Shown: piece after piece, positions 42,582 through 50,137 of the stretch
Layout: each line of letters starts with the position of its first letter
How positions within the stretch are numbered: the stretch's first letter is position 1
From: Streptomyces sp. SID13031
GTDB taxonomy: Bacteria > Actinomycetota > Actinomycetes > Propionibacteriales > Kribbellaceae
DNA: 64,000 bases
Assembly (NCBI RefSeq): GCF_010548305.1
Contig: NZ_JAAGLV010000013.1
Coordinates: 124,001-188,000 of the forward strand
Direction of reading: 5' to 3'
Made by a program: the position numbers and the translations under genes
The notes under the pieces: model-generated
Database searches by the model: none
Seen by the model: only the letters and a program-made list of their open reading frames with translations
What the model was told of the DNA's origin: nothing

Positions 42582-43162
42582 TTGGGTTCTCCGTTGGTCG
42601 GGAGGTGCCGTTCTGGGACGGGTAGGTCGTAGGTGATGACCTGGCGGTCGCCGGCCGAGACGTGGATGAGGACGCGGCGGCCGGTCCCATCGATTCCGAT
42701 TCGGGCGTGCTGGCCTACTGCTGTGCCCGGTGACAGGGACATCAGTTCCGCCTCCTCGGCGGTTGGCATCCGGACTTCGATGTTGTCGATGAACCGGACC
42801 TGGCGGAAGCCGAGCGCGTGGTAGATGCCGCCGGGCAGCGTGGTGTCTTCGGGGCTCATCAGGGGCGCTCTGCCGTCGATGAGTTTGTAGGCGATGTCGG
42901 GCGGTGTCCATGTGTCCGCGATCATCGCGACTCGTTCGGGAATGCCTTCCTCGGGGCGGCTGACTAGCCGTAGGCGCCGGCGTCTCACGGCCGGTGTGCC
43001 GGGTCCTTCTAGTTCGAGGAACTCCGCGACCTGAGGTGGCGCGGGCAGCTCGCTCACGTTGACTAGGACCTGGCGGCCGGTCCACTTCGCCGCCTCCACT
43101 CCTGCCAGCCGCAGTTGTGGAGCGTCCAGATTTGGTTGGGCGATCACTTGGTTCAGGAGCAC
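42578..43162 (-). CDS. UTRA-domain protein without a DNA-binding domain
   Basis: A 194-residue protein. The C-terminal 100 residues look like the ligand-binding UTRA domain of GntR/HutC regulators (FIDNIEVRMPTAEEAELMSL, then RRVLIHVSAGDRQVITYDLP), but no winged HTH lies before it. It sits in one operon with a full GntR-UTRA regulator, so it may compete for the same ligand or be a decayed paralogue. Start codon uncertain. The 3' end overlaps the GNAT gene. Confidence 0.6.
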   Translation of the reverse strand: MLLNQVIAQPNLDAPQLRLAGVEAAKWTGRQVLVNVSELPAPPQVAEFLELEGPGTPAVRRRRLRLVSRPEEGIPERVAMIADTWTPPDIAYKLIDGRAPLMSPEDTTLPGGIYHALGFRQVRFIDNIEVRMPTAEEAELMSLSPGTAVGQHARIGIDGTGRRVLIHVSAGDRQVITYDLPVPERHLPTNGEPK

Positions 43163-43198
43163 ATGGGACCGGCCGGGTTGGTTCTGATCTGTTGCTGG

Positions 43199-43858
43199 TT
43201 AGGCAATCAGGCGCTGGGTGTAGCCGGCGTCGACGAGGTGCTGGTATGCCGCGTGGACTTCGGCCGGTATTGGCTGTGGGATGGCGAAACCTCTGGCTGC
43301 GAAGACGTCGATGCGCTGAGTGTCGCCGACAAGCATGTTGAGGACACGGTTCACGTCACCGATCGAGGCGACGTACTCGTCGAGGGGCATGGGCAGCGAG
43401 GCGCAGATCGGGTCCACGTCGGGCCAGAGCTTCCGGCAGGTGGCGTAGGCGCGGCGTTGTTGGTAGGGCCGCGAGATGAGTGTGACCGTCGCTGGTAGCA
43501 ACTGACGCTTAGCCAATGCAGCACGCGCCAGCGTAATGTTCTCGCCGGTGTTGGTCGCCATGGGCTCGACGATGATGTCTTCCTCCGGTACCCCGAGTTC
43601 GATGGCGTGTTCGGTGTAGTGGATTGCTTCGCCGTATGGGAACCGTTCGATGGTGGTCGGTGCGTTGGCGCCGGTGAAGAGGATCCGCGGGAACAGTCGT
43701 CGGTGGTACAGCTCGGCAGCATAGGTGGCAACGCCGAGATCGTGGCTGCCGAGTCCTATGCCGACGTCGGTTTCGCGCAGCTCGTGGTGCATGTCGTGGT
43801 AGTCCCAGAGCGTCTTTGCAGCGGCGAAGTGCTCTTCGGGGATGCCTTCAGCGGTCAT
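43199..43858 (-). CDS. YdcF/DUF218-family protein
   Basis: A 219-residue soluble protein: DVGIGLGSHDLGVATYAAEL, then ILFTGANAPTT, EEDIIVEPMATNTGENITLA and TVTLISRPYQQRRAYATCRK match the DUF218 Rossmann-like fold. E. coli YdcF binds S-adenosylmethionine; that residue-level function cannot be confirmed here. ATG overlaps the GntR stop (ATGA), so it is co-translated with the regulator. Pairing with a radical SAM gene in the divergent operon is notable. Confidence 0.8.
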   Translation of the reverse strand: MTAEGIPEEHFAAAKTLWDYHDMHHELRETDVGIGLGSHDLGVATYAAELYHRRLFPRILFTGANAPTTIERFPYGEAIHYTEHAIELGVPEEDIIVEPMATNTGENITLARAALAKRQLLPATVTLISRPYQQRRAYATCRKLWPDVDPICASLPMPLDEYVASIGDVNRVLNMLVGDTQRIDVFAARGFAIPQPIPAEVHAAYQHLVDAGYTQRLIA

Positions 43859-44625
43859 TCGGGGATCCGGAACGTGTAGGTCCAGGAGAATCGACTGGCT
43901 GCGTGCGTTCCTCTGGCGAACTCCACGACACGACCAGTTCGGGCCATAGTCGTCCGATGCAGGATCATCACCGGCTCTCCAGCGGGCAGCTCCAGTAGCT
44001 CGATCTCGTCCGGCGTCGGCATCCGCGAGTGGAATGTCTCGGTCATCGTGTCGGGCTCGAGTCCCTGCATCGTCAACACTGCAAAACCGCCGCCGCGGCC
44101 CGCCGGCCCAGGCGTCGGATCGATCAACGGAGTGCCTTCGACATCGTCGGGCAGGTAGTAGCTGGTCAGCGTGTGAGTCGGCTTCCCGGTGGAGTCCCTG
44201 ACAATCCGGGCTCGCTCATAAACCTGGGCGCCAATCTCGATCCCGAACGCTTCGGCGATATCGGCATCGGCCTCCACGGATGCGATCGTCTGTGTTTGGT
44301 CGGTCGGTTTCCACGGCTGCCCAGAGGCCTCGCGGTCAGCGATGAAGGCCACGACATTGCCGAACTTCCACTTGCTCTTCGCGTACCGCTCCGCGCCCAG
44401 CCGTCTCATGGGTGGTCGTTCGCGGACTACTGTTCCGCGGCGCCGTATCGGGGTTACCAGTCCCTCAGCAGCGAGCAGTGCGATCGCATTGCGAACCGTC
44501 TTCACGTTGACCCCGTGCAGCTCGGCCAACTCTTCCTGCTTCGGCAACGTCGAGTCAGGGGCGTAGTCGCCTCGCATGATTGCCTCGCGCAACGTCGCCG
44601 CGAGCGCTCTGTAGCCGCCGATCAT
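43855..44625 (-). CDS. GntR-family regulator with UTRA ligand domain
   Basis: A 256-residue HutC-type GntR regulator; ATG 44625 follows GAGGAGGACG. HTH: GYRALAATLREAIMRGDYAP, then LAELHGVNVKTVRNAIALLA, EGLVTPIRRRGTVV. UTRA domain: TMTETFHSRMPTPDEIELLE, then PVMILHRTTMARTGRVVEFA. It heads the left operon and is divergent from the right operon; two palindromic sites overlapping the -35 and -10 of a good promoter lie between them, so it probably represses both and is released by a small ligand. Confidence 0.88.
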   Translation of the reverse strand: MIGGYRALAATLREAIMRGDYAPDSTLPKQEELAELHGVNVKTVRNAIALLAAEGLVTPIRRRGTVVRERPPMRRLGAERYAKSKWKFGNVVAFIADREASGQPWKPTDQTQTIASVEADADIAEAFGIEIGAQVYERARIVRDSTGKPTHTLTSYYLPDDVEGTPLIDPTPGPAGRGGGFAVLTMQGLEPDTMTETFHSRMPTPDEIELLELPAGEPVMILHRTTMARTGRVVEFARGTHAASRFSWTYTFRIPE

Positions 44626-44685
44626 CGTCCTCCTCGCATGTCCGCATAACGGTAGCCCTGACTGTCGGATCTGCCCATCTGAGAT

Positions 44686-44747
44686 CAATAGAGGCGGCTC
44701 TATTGACACCTAGGCGACGAGCCGACTTAATAGAACCACCTCTAATG
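44686..44747 (+). promoter_or_regulatory. Promoter with overlapping palindromic operators for the right-hand operon
   Basis: CAATAGAG and CTCTATTG form an 8+8 perfect palindrome at 44686-44705. The -35 element TTGACA (44703-44708) overlaps its end, and TTAATA (44727-44732) lies 18 bases further as the -10. A second, imperfect copy, AATAGAACCACCTCTAAT at 44729-44746, covers the -10. This is the textbook arrangement for repression by the adjacent GntR protein. Confidence 0.75.
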
Positions 44748-44802
44748 CAGGGTGTTGGAGTGGTCGCCCATGGTGCGATCCGTCAAAACCAGGAGACCTT
44801 TG

Positions 44803-45327
44803 ATGCTGACTCACCAAGTTCCAGAGCGATCGTCGAATTGCCGGGTGCTGGTGTGGTTCGGAGCCAGCATCGTGGTCGAGAGGTGCCTGGGCCCCGCCGA
44901 AGCAGTCGAGTATTCAGTTGGGATGGCGCGGCGCTACCCGAGCCTCCGGGTCACCAACCAGCCAGCGATTGCGGTGGTGCCAGGACGAGGAGCTTTGAGT
45001 GACGTGGACTACACCCGACCGCTGTTGCTCGGGTACGTCCTGAAGCACCTGCTCATGACCGACGGGGAGCTCGCCGACGTCAGGGCCCAGTTGGAGGAGT
45101 TCGCCAAGCTGGAAGGCTTTGCGATGGGCACGATCTATGTCGAGGTAACGGAGACGTCGCCAGCCGCCTTCGGAGCATTGATCGAGGCAGTCAATCGGTA
45201 CGAGGTGACCACTGTCGTCATTCCCGGTCGCCTGCATTTTGCCGCTCTGGCCGTGACCCACGACGTCAAGGACACCTTCGAGCGGGCGACCGGCGCTCGT
45301 GGCGTCATCGCGAGTCTGAATCCATGA
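44803..45327 (+). CDS. Hypothetical protein with a VIPG-type Rossmann end, first gene of the right operon
   Basis: A 174-residue protein. ATG 44803 follows CCAGGAGACC. The second half reads FAMGTIYVEVTETSPAAFGA, then RYEVTTVVIPGRLHFAALAV, which is similar to the catalytic-domain end of serine recombinases seen as stand-alone proteins in actinomycetes, but the catalytic Ser motif is not visible. Function unknown. It is the first gene behind the operator-controlled promoter and is followed by a 235-base spacer that carries a coupled leader ORF. Confidence 0.6.
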   Translation: MLTHQVPERSSNCRVLVWFGASIVVERCLGPAEAVEYSVGMARRYPSLRVTNQPAIAVVPGRGALSDVDYTRPLLLGYVLKHLLMTDGELADVRAQLEEFAKLEGFAMGTIYVEVTETSPAAFGALIEAVNRYEVTTVVIPGRLHFAALAVTHDVKDTFERATGARGVIASLNP

Positions 45328-45562
45328 TCTGGCGGAATCGGTGGGGCGTCGTCCTCGGCCTCTCGGTGCAGTGCGATCGCTGCACGCTCATCCGTTCCGT
45401 CGCCTACATCCCTGTCTGAGTTCCCGACCCTGTATCCCCTGACTGCTCAGACGGGGATCCCAAAGTCCGGCTGGCGCGGCGTGGCGGCGAGGCCGCTCTG
45501 CGCCAGCCGTTCCAATCCGACCCTTGGTTGAACTTCGGGGGAGCAGCGAAAGGAGACTGCAT

Positions 45563-45613
45563 ATGTTGACGTCTGATGTCTTTGCTGCCTTTGAGTTGGC
45601 ATTGGCGCGATGA
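45563..45613 (+). CDS. 16-residue leader ORF coupled to the NDK-like gene
   Basis: A short ORF (MLTSDVFAAFELALAR) begins at ATG 45563 after a strong ribosome site AAAGGAGA (45549-45556) and ends with a TGA whose first bases overlap the ATG of the NDK-like gene at 45610 (ATGA). The downstream gene has no clear ribosome site of its own, so its translation probably depends on this leader. Function of the peptide itself, if any, is unknown. Confidence 0.6.
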   Translation: MLTSDVFAAFELALAR

Positions 45614-46161
45614 GGACGCCACCTGCTGATGGTGAGTATGTACTGGGTGGCGTGGACTGGAGCCGGTGGAGCGTCATTCTTCTGAAGCCGGATTGCGTTC
45701 AGCGTGGCCTCGTCGATGTGATCCTGGAGCGAGTAGGCAGGGACGTTTCGGTGGTTGGCCAGATGAACGTGACAGTGGCTGATTGGCAGATCTTCGTTCA
45801 CTACTGGGATCTCCTGGTGAACGCGGACTGGTTCACCGATCGAGAGGTCGTGTCCTGCCTACGCGACAGCTATGTCGGGCAACAGGTCACCGTTGCGCTC
45901 GCCCATGGCTCCGAGGGCGCGGATACGCCGACTGTGGTCCGTTCCCTGCTTGGACATTTCGACCCCAGTAAAGCCACGCCCGGCACACTGCGCGCGGACT
46001 ACGGCGTCGACTCGCTTGAACTGGCCAGCGCGCAGGGCCGGCTGGTCGACAACCTGATCCATTCCTCGGACGACTCGGTTGCCAGTTGCCGGGACTTCGG
46101 CATCTGGTACGGGGCAAATCGCTGGAACCTGATAGCTCCCACCGAGGTCGGCAGCGCTTGA
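45610..46161 (+). CDS. Nucleoside-diphosphate-kinase-like protein
   Basis: A 183-residue protein with NDK landmarks: SVILLKPDCVQRGLVDVILE at the N-terminus (LKPD with the conserved Lys) and DNLIHSSDDSVASCRDFGIW near the end, where canonical NDKs have the phospho-His in NxxHGSDS. The His is kept but the loop is altered, and a 50-residue insertion sits in the middle (DVSVVGQMNVTVADWQIFVH). It is longer than the usual 140-150 residue NDK. It may act on an unusual nucleotide. Operon partners are a radical SAM, an exonuclease and a P-loop kinase. Confidence 0.75.
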   Translation: MRTPPADGEYVLGGVDWSRWSVILLKPDCVQRGLVDVILERVGRDVSVVGQMNVTVADWQIFVHYWDLLVNADWFTDREVVSCLRDSYVGQQVTVALAHGSEGADTPTVVRSLLGHFDPSKATPGTLRADYGVDSLELASAQGRLVDNLIHSSDDSVASCRDFGIWYGANRWNLIAPTEVGSA

Positions 46162-46222
46162 TGACGAATCACCTGCACCTAACTGCCTCGCTAGCCCAAT
46201 CCCATAGCCTCGGAGGTTCACC

Positions 46223-47404
46223 ATGGTGACACCCACCGTCCGCCGCCGCGCGCTGCCGCTGCTCACACCCGAGCAGATTGGCGGTCTCAAGAAGGAGTTG
46301 GCCGACACAATCGAGTACCGCAAGTCGGGACTCTCGCTAAATCACGTCATCGGTTGCCCACTGGACTGCGGCTACTGCGTGAGGCATCTGTTCGACAACT
46401 TCGAGCTCAAGACTCCTCGTGCTCTGATGACCGACGAAGCTGCTGTCGAGCTGCTGACGACACACTCCTACTTTCAGCCACACATCACCCCGCTTCAGAT
46501 CTTCAATCGGGCAACCGATCCGATGCTTCCGGTGGTGAAGCAGCACACCTTCAACGTGCTTCGACTGCTTGACGATCAAGGCCTCAAGAACCACGTCCTC
46601 GTCATCACTCGATGGAGGGTCGACGAGGATGACTGCGCGGTCCTCAACAGCTTCACCAACATCAAACTCACCGTGCTGGTGACACACTCTGGCATCACCG
46701 ATCCGCGGATTGAGCCGGTCGACTCCCGCATCGCAGCCCAGAGCCTCCGAACCCTCCACGACAACGCGGACAGGTATCGCACGGTCTTGTACTGGCGACC
46801 GATCGTTCCGGGCCTGAACGACACCGACAGCGATATCGATCGAGCGTTGGAGCTGGCCGAGCACGCTCACGCCACGGTCTTCACTGGCTTGTTCTTCCGC
46901 GACGAGATCAGCGCGTATTACCGCAGCCATGGCATACCGGTGCCTTATGACGAGACCGCACGCCGCAAGATCATGCCCGAGCAATCCGAGCGGCGCATCC
47001 TCGAACGATTCCACCGGCCGGCCGACACCGGTGCACCCTTTGGAGCGCTATTCCGGAAGACAAGCTGCGCCGTCGCGTACGCCCACGGCGAGGCCGACTA
47101 TAACGGGCACTACGGCATCCGTGAACTCTGCGACATCTGCCCGGTGTCGCAACTCGCCGTCTGCGCGAAGGCATGGAAGGCGCCAGACCTGGATACGGTG
47201 ACCAGCCAGGCTCGTTTGCTCGGCGCGACCAGCGACCCGGTCATCACTGACCGCGCAGTTATCGTCGAAGGGCTGAACGAGCCGCCGCGGTACTGGCTTC
47301 AACACACCCACGGCTACCAAGTCCACGACCTGGCCAAGCCCCATCACCACCGGCGTCACGGCCGCGCTGAGATCGGCTGGCGCGCACAGAACGGGGAACA
47401 GTGA
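46223..47404 (+). CDS. Radical SAM protein, spore-photoproduct-lyase-like
   Basis: A 393-residue radical SAM enzyme. The cluster motif is GCPLDCGYCVRHLFDNFE (CxxxCxxC). LQIFNRATDPMLPVVKQHTF, then LRLLDDQGLKNHVLVITRWR resembles the barrel of the SPL group, and a second Cys set, LCDICPVSQLAVCAKAW, near the C-terminus could hold another Fe-S cluster. SPL-like enzymes act on nucleic-acid bases; the substrate here is unknown. The stop overlaps the exonuclease start. GGAGG lies 6-10 bases before ATG 46223. Confidence 0.82.
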   Translation: MVTPTVRRRALPLLTPEQIGGLKKELADTIEYRKSGLSLNHVIGCPLDCGYCVRHLFDNFELKTPRALMTDEAAVELLTTHSYFQPHITPLQIFNRATDPMLPVVKQHTFNVLRLLDDQGLKNHVLVITRWRVDEDDCAVLNSFTNIKLTVLVTHSGITDPRIEPVDSRIAAQSLRTLHDNADRYRTVLYWRPIVPGLNDTDSDIDRALELAEHAHATVFTGLFFRDEISAYYRSHGIPVPYDETARRKIMPEQSERRILERFHRPADTGAPFGALFRKTSCAVAYAHGEADYNGHYGIRELCDICPVSQLAVCAKAWKAPDLDTVTSQARLLGATSDPVITDRAVIVEGLNEPPRYWLQHTHGYQVHDLAKPHHHRRHGRAEIGWRAQNGEQ

Positions 47405-48003
47405 ACACGAGCACCTGGCCTCGGTTGCTGGTGATCGACGTCGAGGGCAACGGAGCCAATCCTCCAGACCTTGTCGAAGTTGCGGCTCTGCCCATCACGC
47501 AGGGAAAACCCAACACCAGTGGAGCCGGCGCCTGGCTGATCCGGCCACCAGTACCGGTTACAGGATTTGCTGCGCGCATCCACGGGCTCACCAACACCGT
47601 CCTTACCGATGAACCTCCGTGGGACGACGTCGCACCACAGGTAGAAGGTCTACTCGGCCAGGCCTGGATCTGTGCCCACAATGCTCATGTCGACTACGGC
47701 GTACTCCGCAGACACCTCCCAGACTGGAAGCCGGATGGTGTCCTGGACACCCTTCGCCTTGCGCGGGCAACTTGGAAAGGTCTTGGCTCCTACAGCCTCG
47801 ATGCCCTAATTGCCCACGCAAAGATCGATGTGCGCAACGCGCCTGGTCAGCGACACCGGGCGACCTTCGACGCATACGCCACTGCCTGCCTACTGGTGTC
47901 CCTGGCTGCCGAATACGACACCTGGGATGCCCTCGTGGCAACTGCCGTCCCGCCTGGTATGCCCGGATATCCAGCACCTGAAGAAGAGGCAACGTTATGG
48001 TGA
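47401..48003 (+). CDS. DEDDh-type 3'-5' exonuclease
   Basis: A 200-residue RNase-T/DnaQ-fold protein: LLVIDVEGNGANPPDLVEVA gives the first DxE, IHGLTNTVL and ICAHNAHVDYGVLRRHLPDW the second Asp, and YSLDALIAHAKID with RHRATFDAYATACLL the final His-Asp pair. All four acidic residues and the His are present. GTG 47401 overlaps the radical SAM stop. It could trim or hydrolyse modified nucleic acid or small nucleotide products. Confidence 0.85.
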   Translation: MNTSTWPRLLVIDVEGNGANPPDLVEVAALPITQGKPNTSGAGAWLIRPPVPVTGFAARIHGLTNTVLTDEPPWDDVAPQVEGLLGQAWICAHNAHVDYGVLRRHLPDWKPDGVLDTLRLARATWKGLGSYSLDALIAHAKIDVRNAPGQRHRATFDAYATACLLVSLAAEYDTWDALVATAVPPGMPGYPAPEEEATLW

Positions 48004-48611
48004 CCGCCCCTATCCGCATCGGTATCGCTGGCACTCACTCGACAGGCAAGACGGTCCTCATGCGCCGCATCGAGATGGAGCTACGCGCCATCGGCCTGAC
48101 CGTTGCCCGAACCCACGGACTCGGCAAACGCGCGGCGGCAGCGGGCCTGCCAAAGATGCACCGCCATACAGCTCTATCGACTGAGTGGATCATCGCAGCG
48201 GGAGTTGCCGACGAGCTAGCCGGCGCAACCAACGCGGACATCGTTCTAGCCGACCGGGCATGCATTGACGCGCTCGCCTATTACACCGCTGCGGTCGAGC
48301 ATCGTAACGAGCAGATCGATCCGCAGACCCTGGGTCATCTCGAACAGCTTGTAGCCATGCAAATGCCCGCGTACGTGGTGTTGTTCGCGACCGTCCTCGA
48401 TCCGAGCGCGCCTGTGATTGCACGCCACGACTACGACCCTGCCTATCGAAGGCTGGTCGACAGCCACCTACATCAACGCCTGCGTGCAGGCAACCATGAA
48501 CACCACCTGGTCCACAACGACCCGGCAAGCCGGGAAGCAGCAATCCAGGCGGCCCTTGGCGCGATCGACAAGTCTTGGGCATTGGCGCCGATTCCGACTG
48601 TTCACTCTTAG
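47997..48611 (+). CDS. P-loop nucleotide/nucleoside kinase-like ATPase
   Basis: A 204-residue protein with Walker A GIAGTHSTGKTVLM at the N-terminus, then ADIVLADRACIDALAYYTAA, where the DR motif of NadR/thymidylate-type kinases lies, and MQMPAYVVLFATVLDPSAPV. It resembles AAA_28/NadR-like small-molecule kinases more than AAA+ motors. The ATG at 47997 overlaps the exonuclease end by seven bases. Last gene of the operon; a role in nucleotide or nucleoside phosphorylation is likely. Confidence 0.75.
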   Translation: MVTAPIRIGIAGTHSTGKTVLMRRIEMELRAIGLTVARTHGLGKRAAAAGLPKMHRHTALSTEWIIAAGVADELAGATNADIVLADRACIDALAYYTAAVEHRNEQIDPQTLGHLEQLVAMQMPAYVVLFATVLDPSAPVIARHDYDPAYRRLVDSHLHQRLRAGNHEHHLVHNDPASREAAIQAALGAIDKSWALAPIPTVHS

Positions 48612-48795
48612 TGCTGGAGCCCACTTTGTCTCCGGAGCATTGGAGCGGCTCCGGCCTGGTGCCAGATGCCGACCCGAACCGGCTCGGTCCTGCCGGTGTC
48701 AGCCGATGCTGCATCATCGTGAGCCGCGGGTTGACTCATCGCCGGGGACTCATCCAGATGTCCGGTAGGAGGCAAGCCGCGCCTGACCGCGAGGC

Positions 48796-48848
48796 GCGAC
48801 GGAGGAGTGCCGGGGGAGGGGTGGGCGGGAGCACGCGACGGAGGAGTG
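48796..48848. repeat. Two copies of GCGACGGAGGAGTG near the tRNA-proximal island end
   Basis: Copies at 48796-48809 and 48835-48848, each in a GGGTGGGCGGGAGC-type context. The same words occur at 34234. The 48612-48864 stretch between the kinase and the tRNA holds no other gene. Confidence 0.6.
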
Positions 48849-48866
48849 TGCGTGGGCGTAGTACTG

Positions 48867-48904
48867 GTGGGCCCCGTCGGACTCGAACCGACAACCCGCG
48901 GATT
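48867..48904. repeat. Attachment-site repeat inside tRNA-Lys
   Basis: The 3' half of the tRNA, from the base beyond its 3' end to the anticodon stem, matches 37967-38004 with one mismatch. It marks the tRNA-side end of the integrated island. Confidence 0.85.
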
Positions 48905-48940
48905 AAAAGTCCGCTGCTCTGCCAATTGAGCTAGAGGCCC
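48868..48940 (-). tRNA. tRNA-Lys (anticodon TTT)
   Basis: The reverse complement folds as a complete cloverleaf: acceptor GGGCCTC/GGGGCCC with one G-U pair, D-arm AGCTCAATTGGCAGAGCA, anticodon stem GCGGA/TCCGC with loop CTTTTAA (anticodon TTT), T-arm GTCGG-TTCGAGT-CCGAC and discriminator A. CCA is encoded at 48865-48867 (as TGG on the plus strand). The 3' half also serves as the integration site of the island to its left. Confidence 0.97.
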
Positions 48941-49154
48941 TGGGTGCGGGGGACAGTCTGTCAGGTGGGAGGGGTGGATCGCCAATGGGTTGGGGTAGAC
49001 CAGCGTGTCCAGTGGTTTCGGAGGGTAGTGGAAAGGTTGCGGTGCGTTGAACCGGATGGGGGTGTGGGTCGTTCTGGGGGGTGAGGGCATCCCCCAGTGC
49101 CTGACCAGCGGTGGGGGATGCGTGGACCCGTCCGTTCACCGTGAGGAGCAAGTG

Positions 49155-49577
49155 ATGAGTGTGCTGGAGCGCTGGCAGGATCAGGTAATGGCCGTTTTTC
49201 GGATTGTTGTGGGGTTCTTGTTCGCTACGCATGGGGCCGCGGCGATCTTCGGGGTGCTGGGGACCAAGCAGGTGGAGGCCTTCGTCTGGCCGGGTTGGTG
49301 GGCCTCGGCGATTCAGGCGGTGGGTGGGGCGTTCGTGATGGTGGGGCTGGGGACCCGGTACGCCGCTTTGCTGTGCTCTGGTTCTATGGCCTATGCCTAC
49401 TTCACCGTGCATCAGTCCGGCGCCCTGTTGCCGGTGCAGAACGGTGGGGAGAAGGCGGCGTTGTTCTCGTTCGCGTTCCTGCTGATCGCGTTCCTGGGTT
49501 CTGGCGCCTGGGCGTTGGAGAAGCTGCCGGTGTTCAAGCAGCAGGAGGCGCGGCAGTTGGCAGCTGCGACTGAGTGA
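49155..49577 (+). CDS. DoxX-family membrane protein
   Basis: A 140-residue protein with four transmembrane helices: AVFRIVVGFLFATHGAAAIF, ASAIQAVGGAFVMVGLGTRY, AALLCSGSMAYAYFTVHQSG and ALFSFAFLLIAFLGSGAWAL. This is the DoxX/DoxD fold of small redox-linked membrane proteins. ATG 49155 follows GAGGAGCAAGTG. Function in actinomycetes is linked to membrane redox stress but not established. It is followed closely by the ECF sigma gene. Confidence 0.85.
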   Translation: MSVLERWQDQVMAVFRIVVGFLFATHGAAAIFGVLGTKQVEAFVWPGWWASAIQAVGGAFVMVGLGTRYAALLCSGSMAYAYFTVHQSGALLPVQNGGEKAALFSFAFLLIAFLGSGAWALEKLPVFKQQEARQLAAATE

Positions 49578-49627
49578 CCCCGGCGGAGCCGGAGGATGAC
49601 CACCTCGACGACTGGACAGGAGCGCCG

Positions 49628-50137
49628 ATGGCCGACGACCGCGCGGCGCTGCTGCGGGAGCTGCACGACGTGCACGCGCCCTCGTTGTGGCGGTTCGTCG
49701 TCCGGCTGACCGGGGACGACCGGTTCGCCGAGGACGTCGTTCAGGAGACCCTGCTGCGGGCGTGGCGGCGCCCGCAGATCCTGACCGAGGACGAGGCGGG
49801 GGCCCGGGCCTGGCTGTTCACGGTGGCGCGCAATCTCGTCATCGACGACCGGCGCAGCGCCCGGGTCACCCGGGAGGTAGCCAGTGACGACTTACCGGAG
49901 AGACCGAGCGCCGACCACGCGAATGCAGTACTCGACGCGTGGCTGGTGTCCGACTCGCTGGCGCAGTTGTCGGACGACCATCGGCAGGTGATCGTGCGCG
50001 CGTACTACGGCCGGCGCACGGTCACCGACATCGCCAAGGAGCTCGACATCCCGGCCGGCACAGTGAAGTCGCGATTGCACTATGGGCTGCGGGCCCTGAA
50101 GCTCGCGCTGCAGGAGAGGGGGGTGACGAAGGAATGA
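49628..50137 (+). CDS. ECF-type RNA polymerase sigma factor
   Basis: A 169-residue sigma factor with region 2 (APSLWRFVVRLTGDDRFAED, VVQETLLRAWRRPQ) and region 4 (LAQLSDDHRQVIVRAYYGRR, then DIAKELDIPAGTVKSRLHYG). ATG 49628 has AGGAGCGCCG before it; a GTG at 49574 is less likely. It is immediately followed by a zinc anti-sigma factor (ATGA overlap), so this is a classical membrane-stress-sensing pair. Confidence 0.92.
   Translation: MADDRAALLRELHDVHAPSLWRFVVRLTGDDRFAEDVVQETLLRAWRRPQILTEDEAGARAWLFTVARNLVIDDRRSARVTREVASDDLPERPSADHANAVLDAWLVSDSLAQLSDDHRQVIVRAYYGRRTVTDIAKELDIPAGTVKSRLHYGLRALKLALQERGVTKE

Noticed and set aside
48608..49090. Minus-strand Pro/Thr-rich frame across the tRNA-Lys gene
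   Set aside because: It reads through a tRNA and through repeated G-rich motifs and has no start or family.
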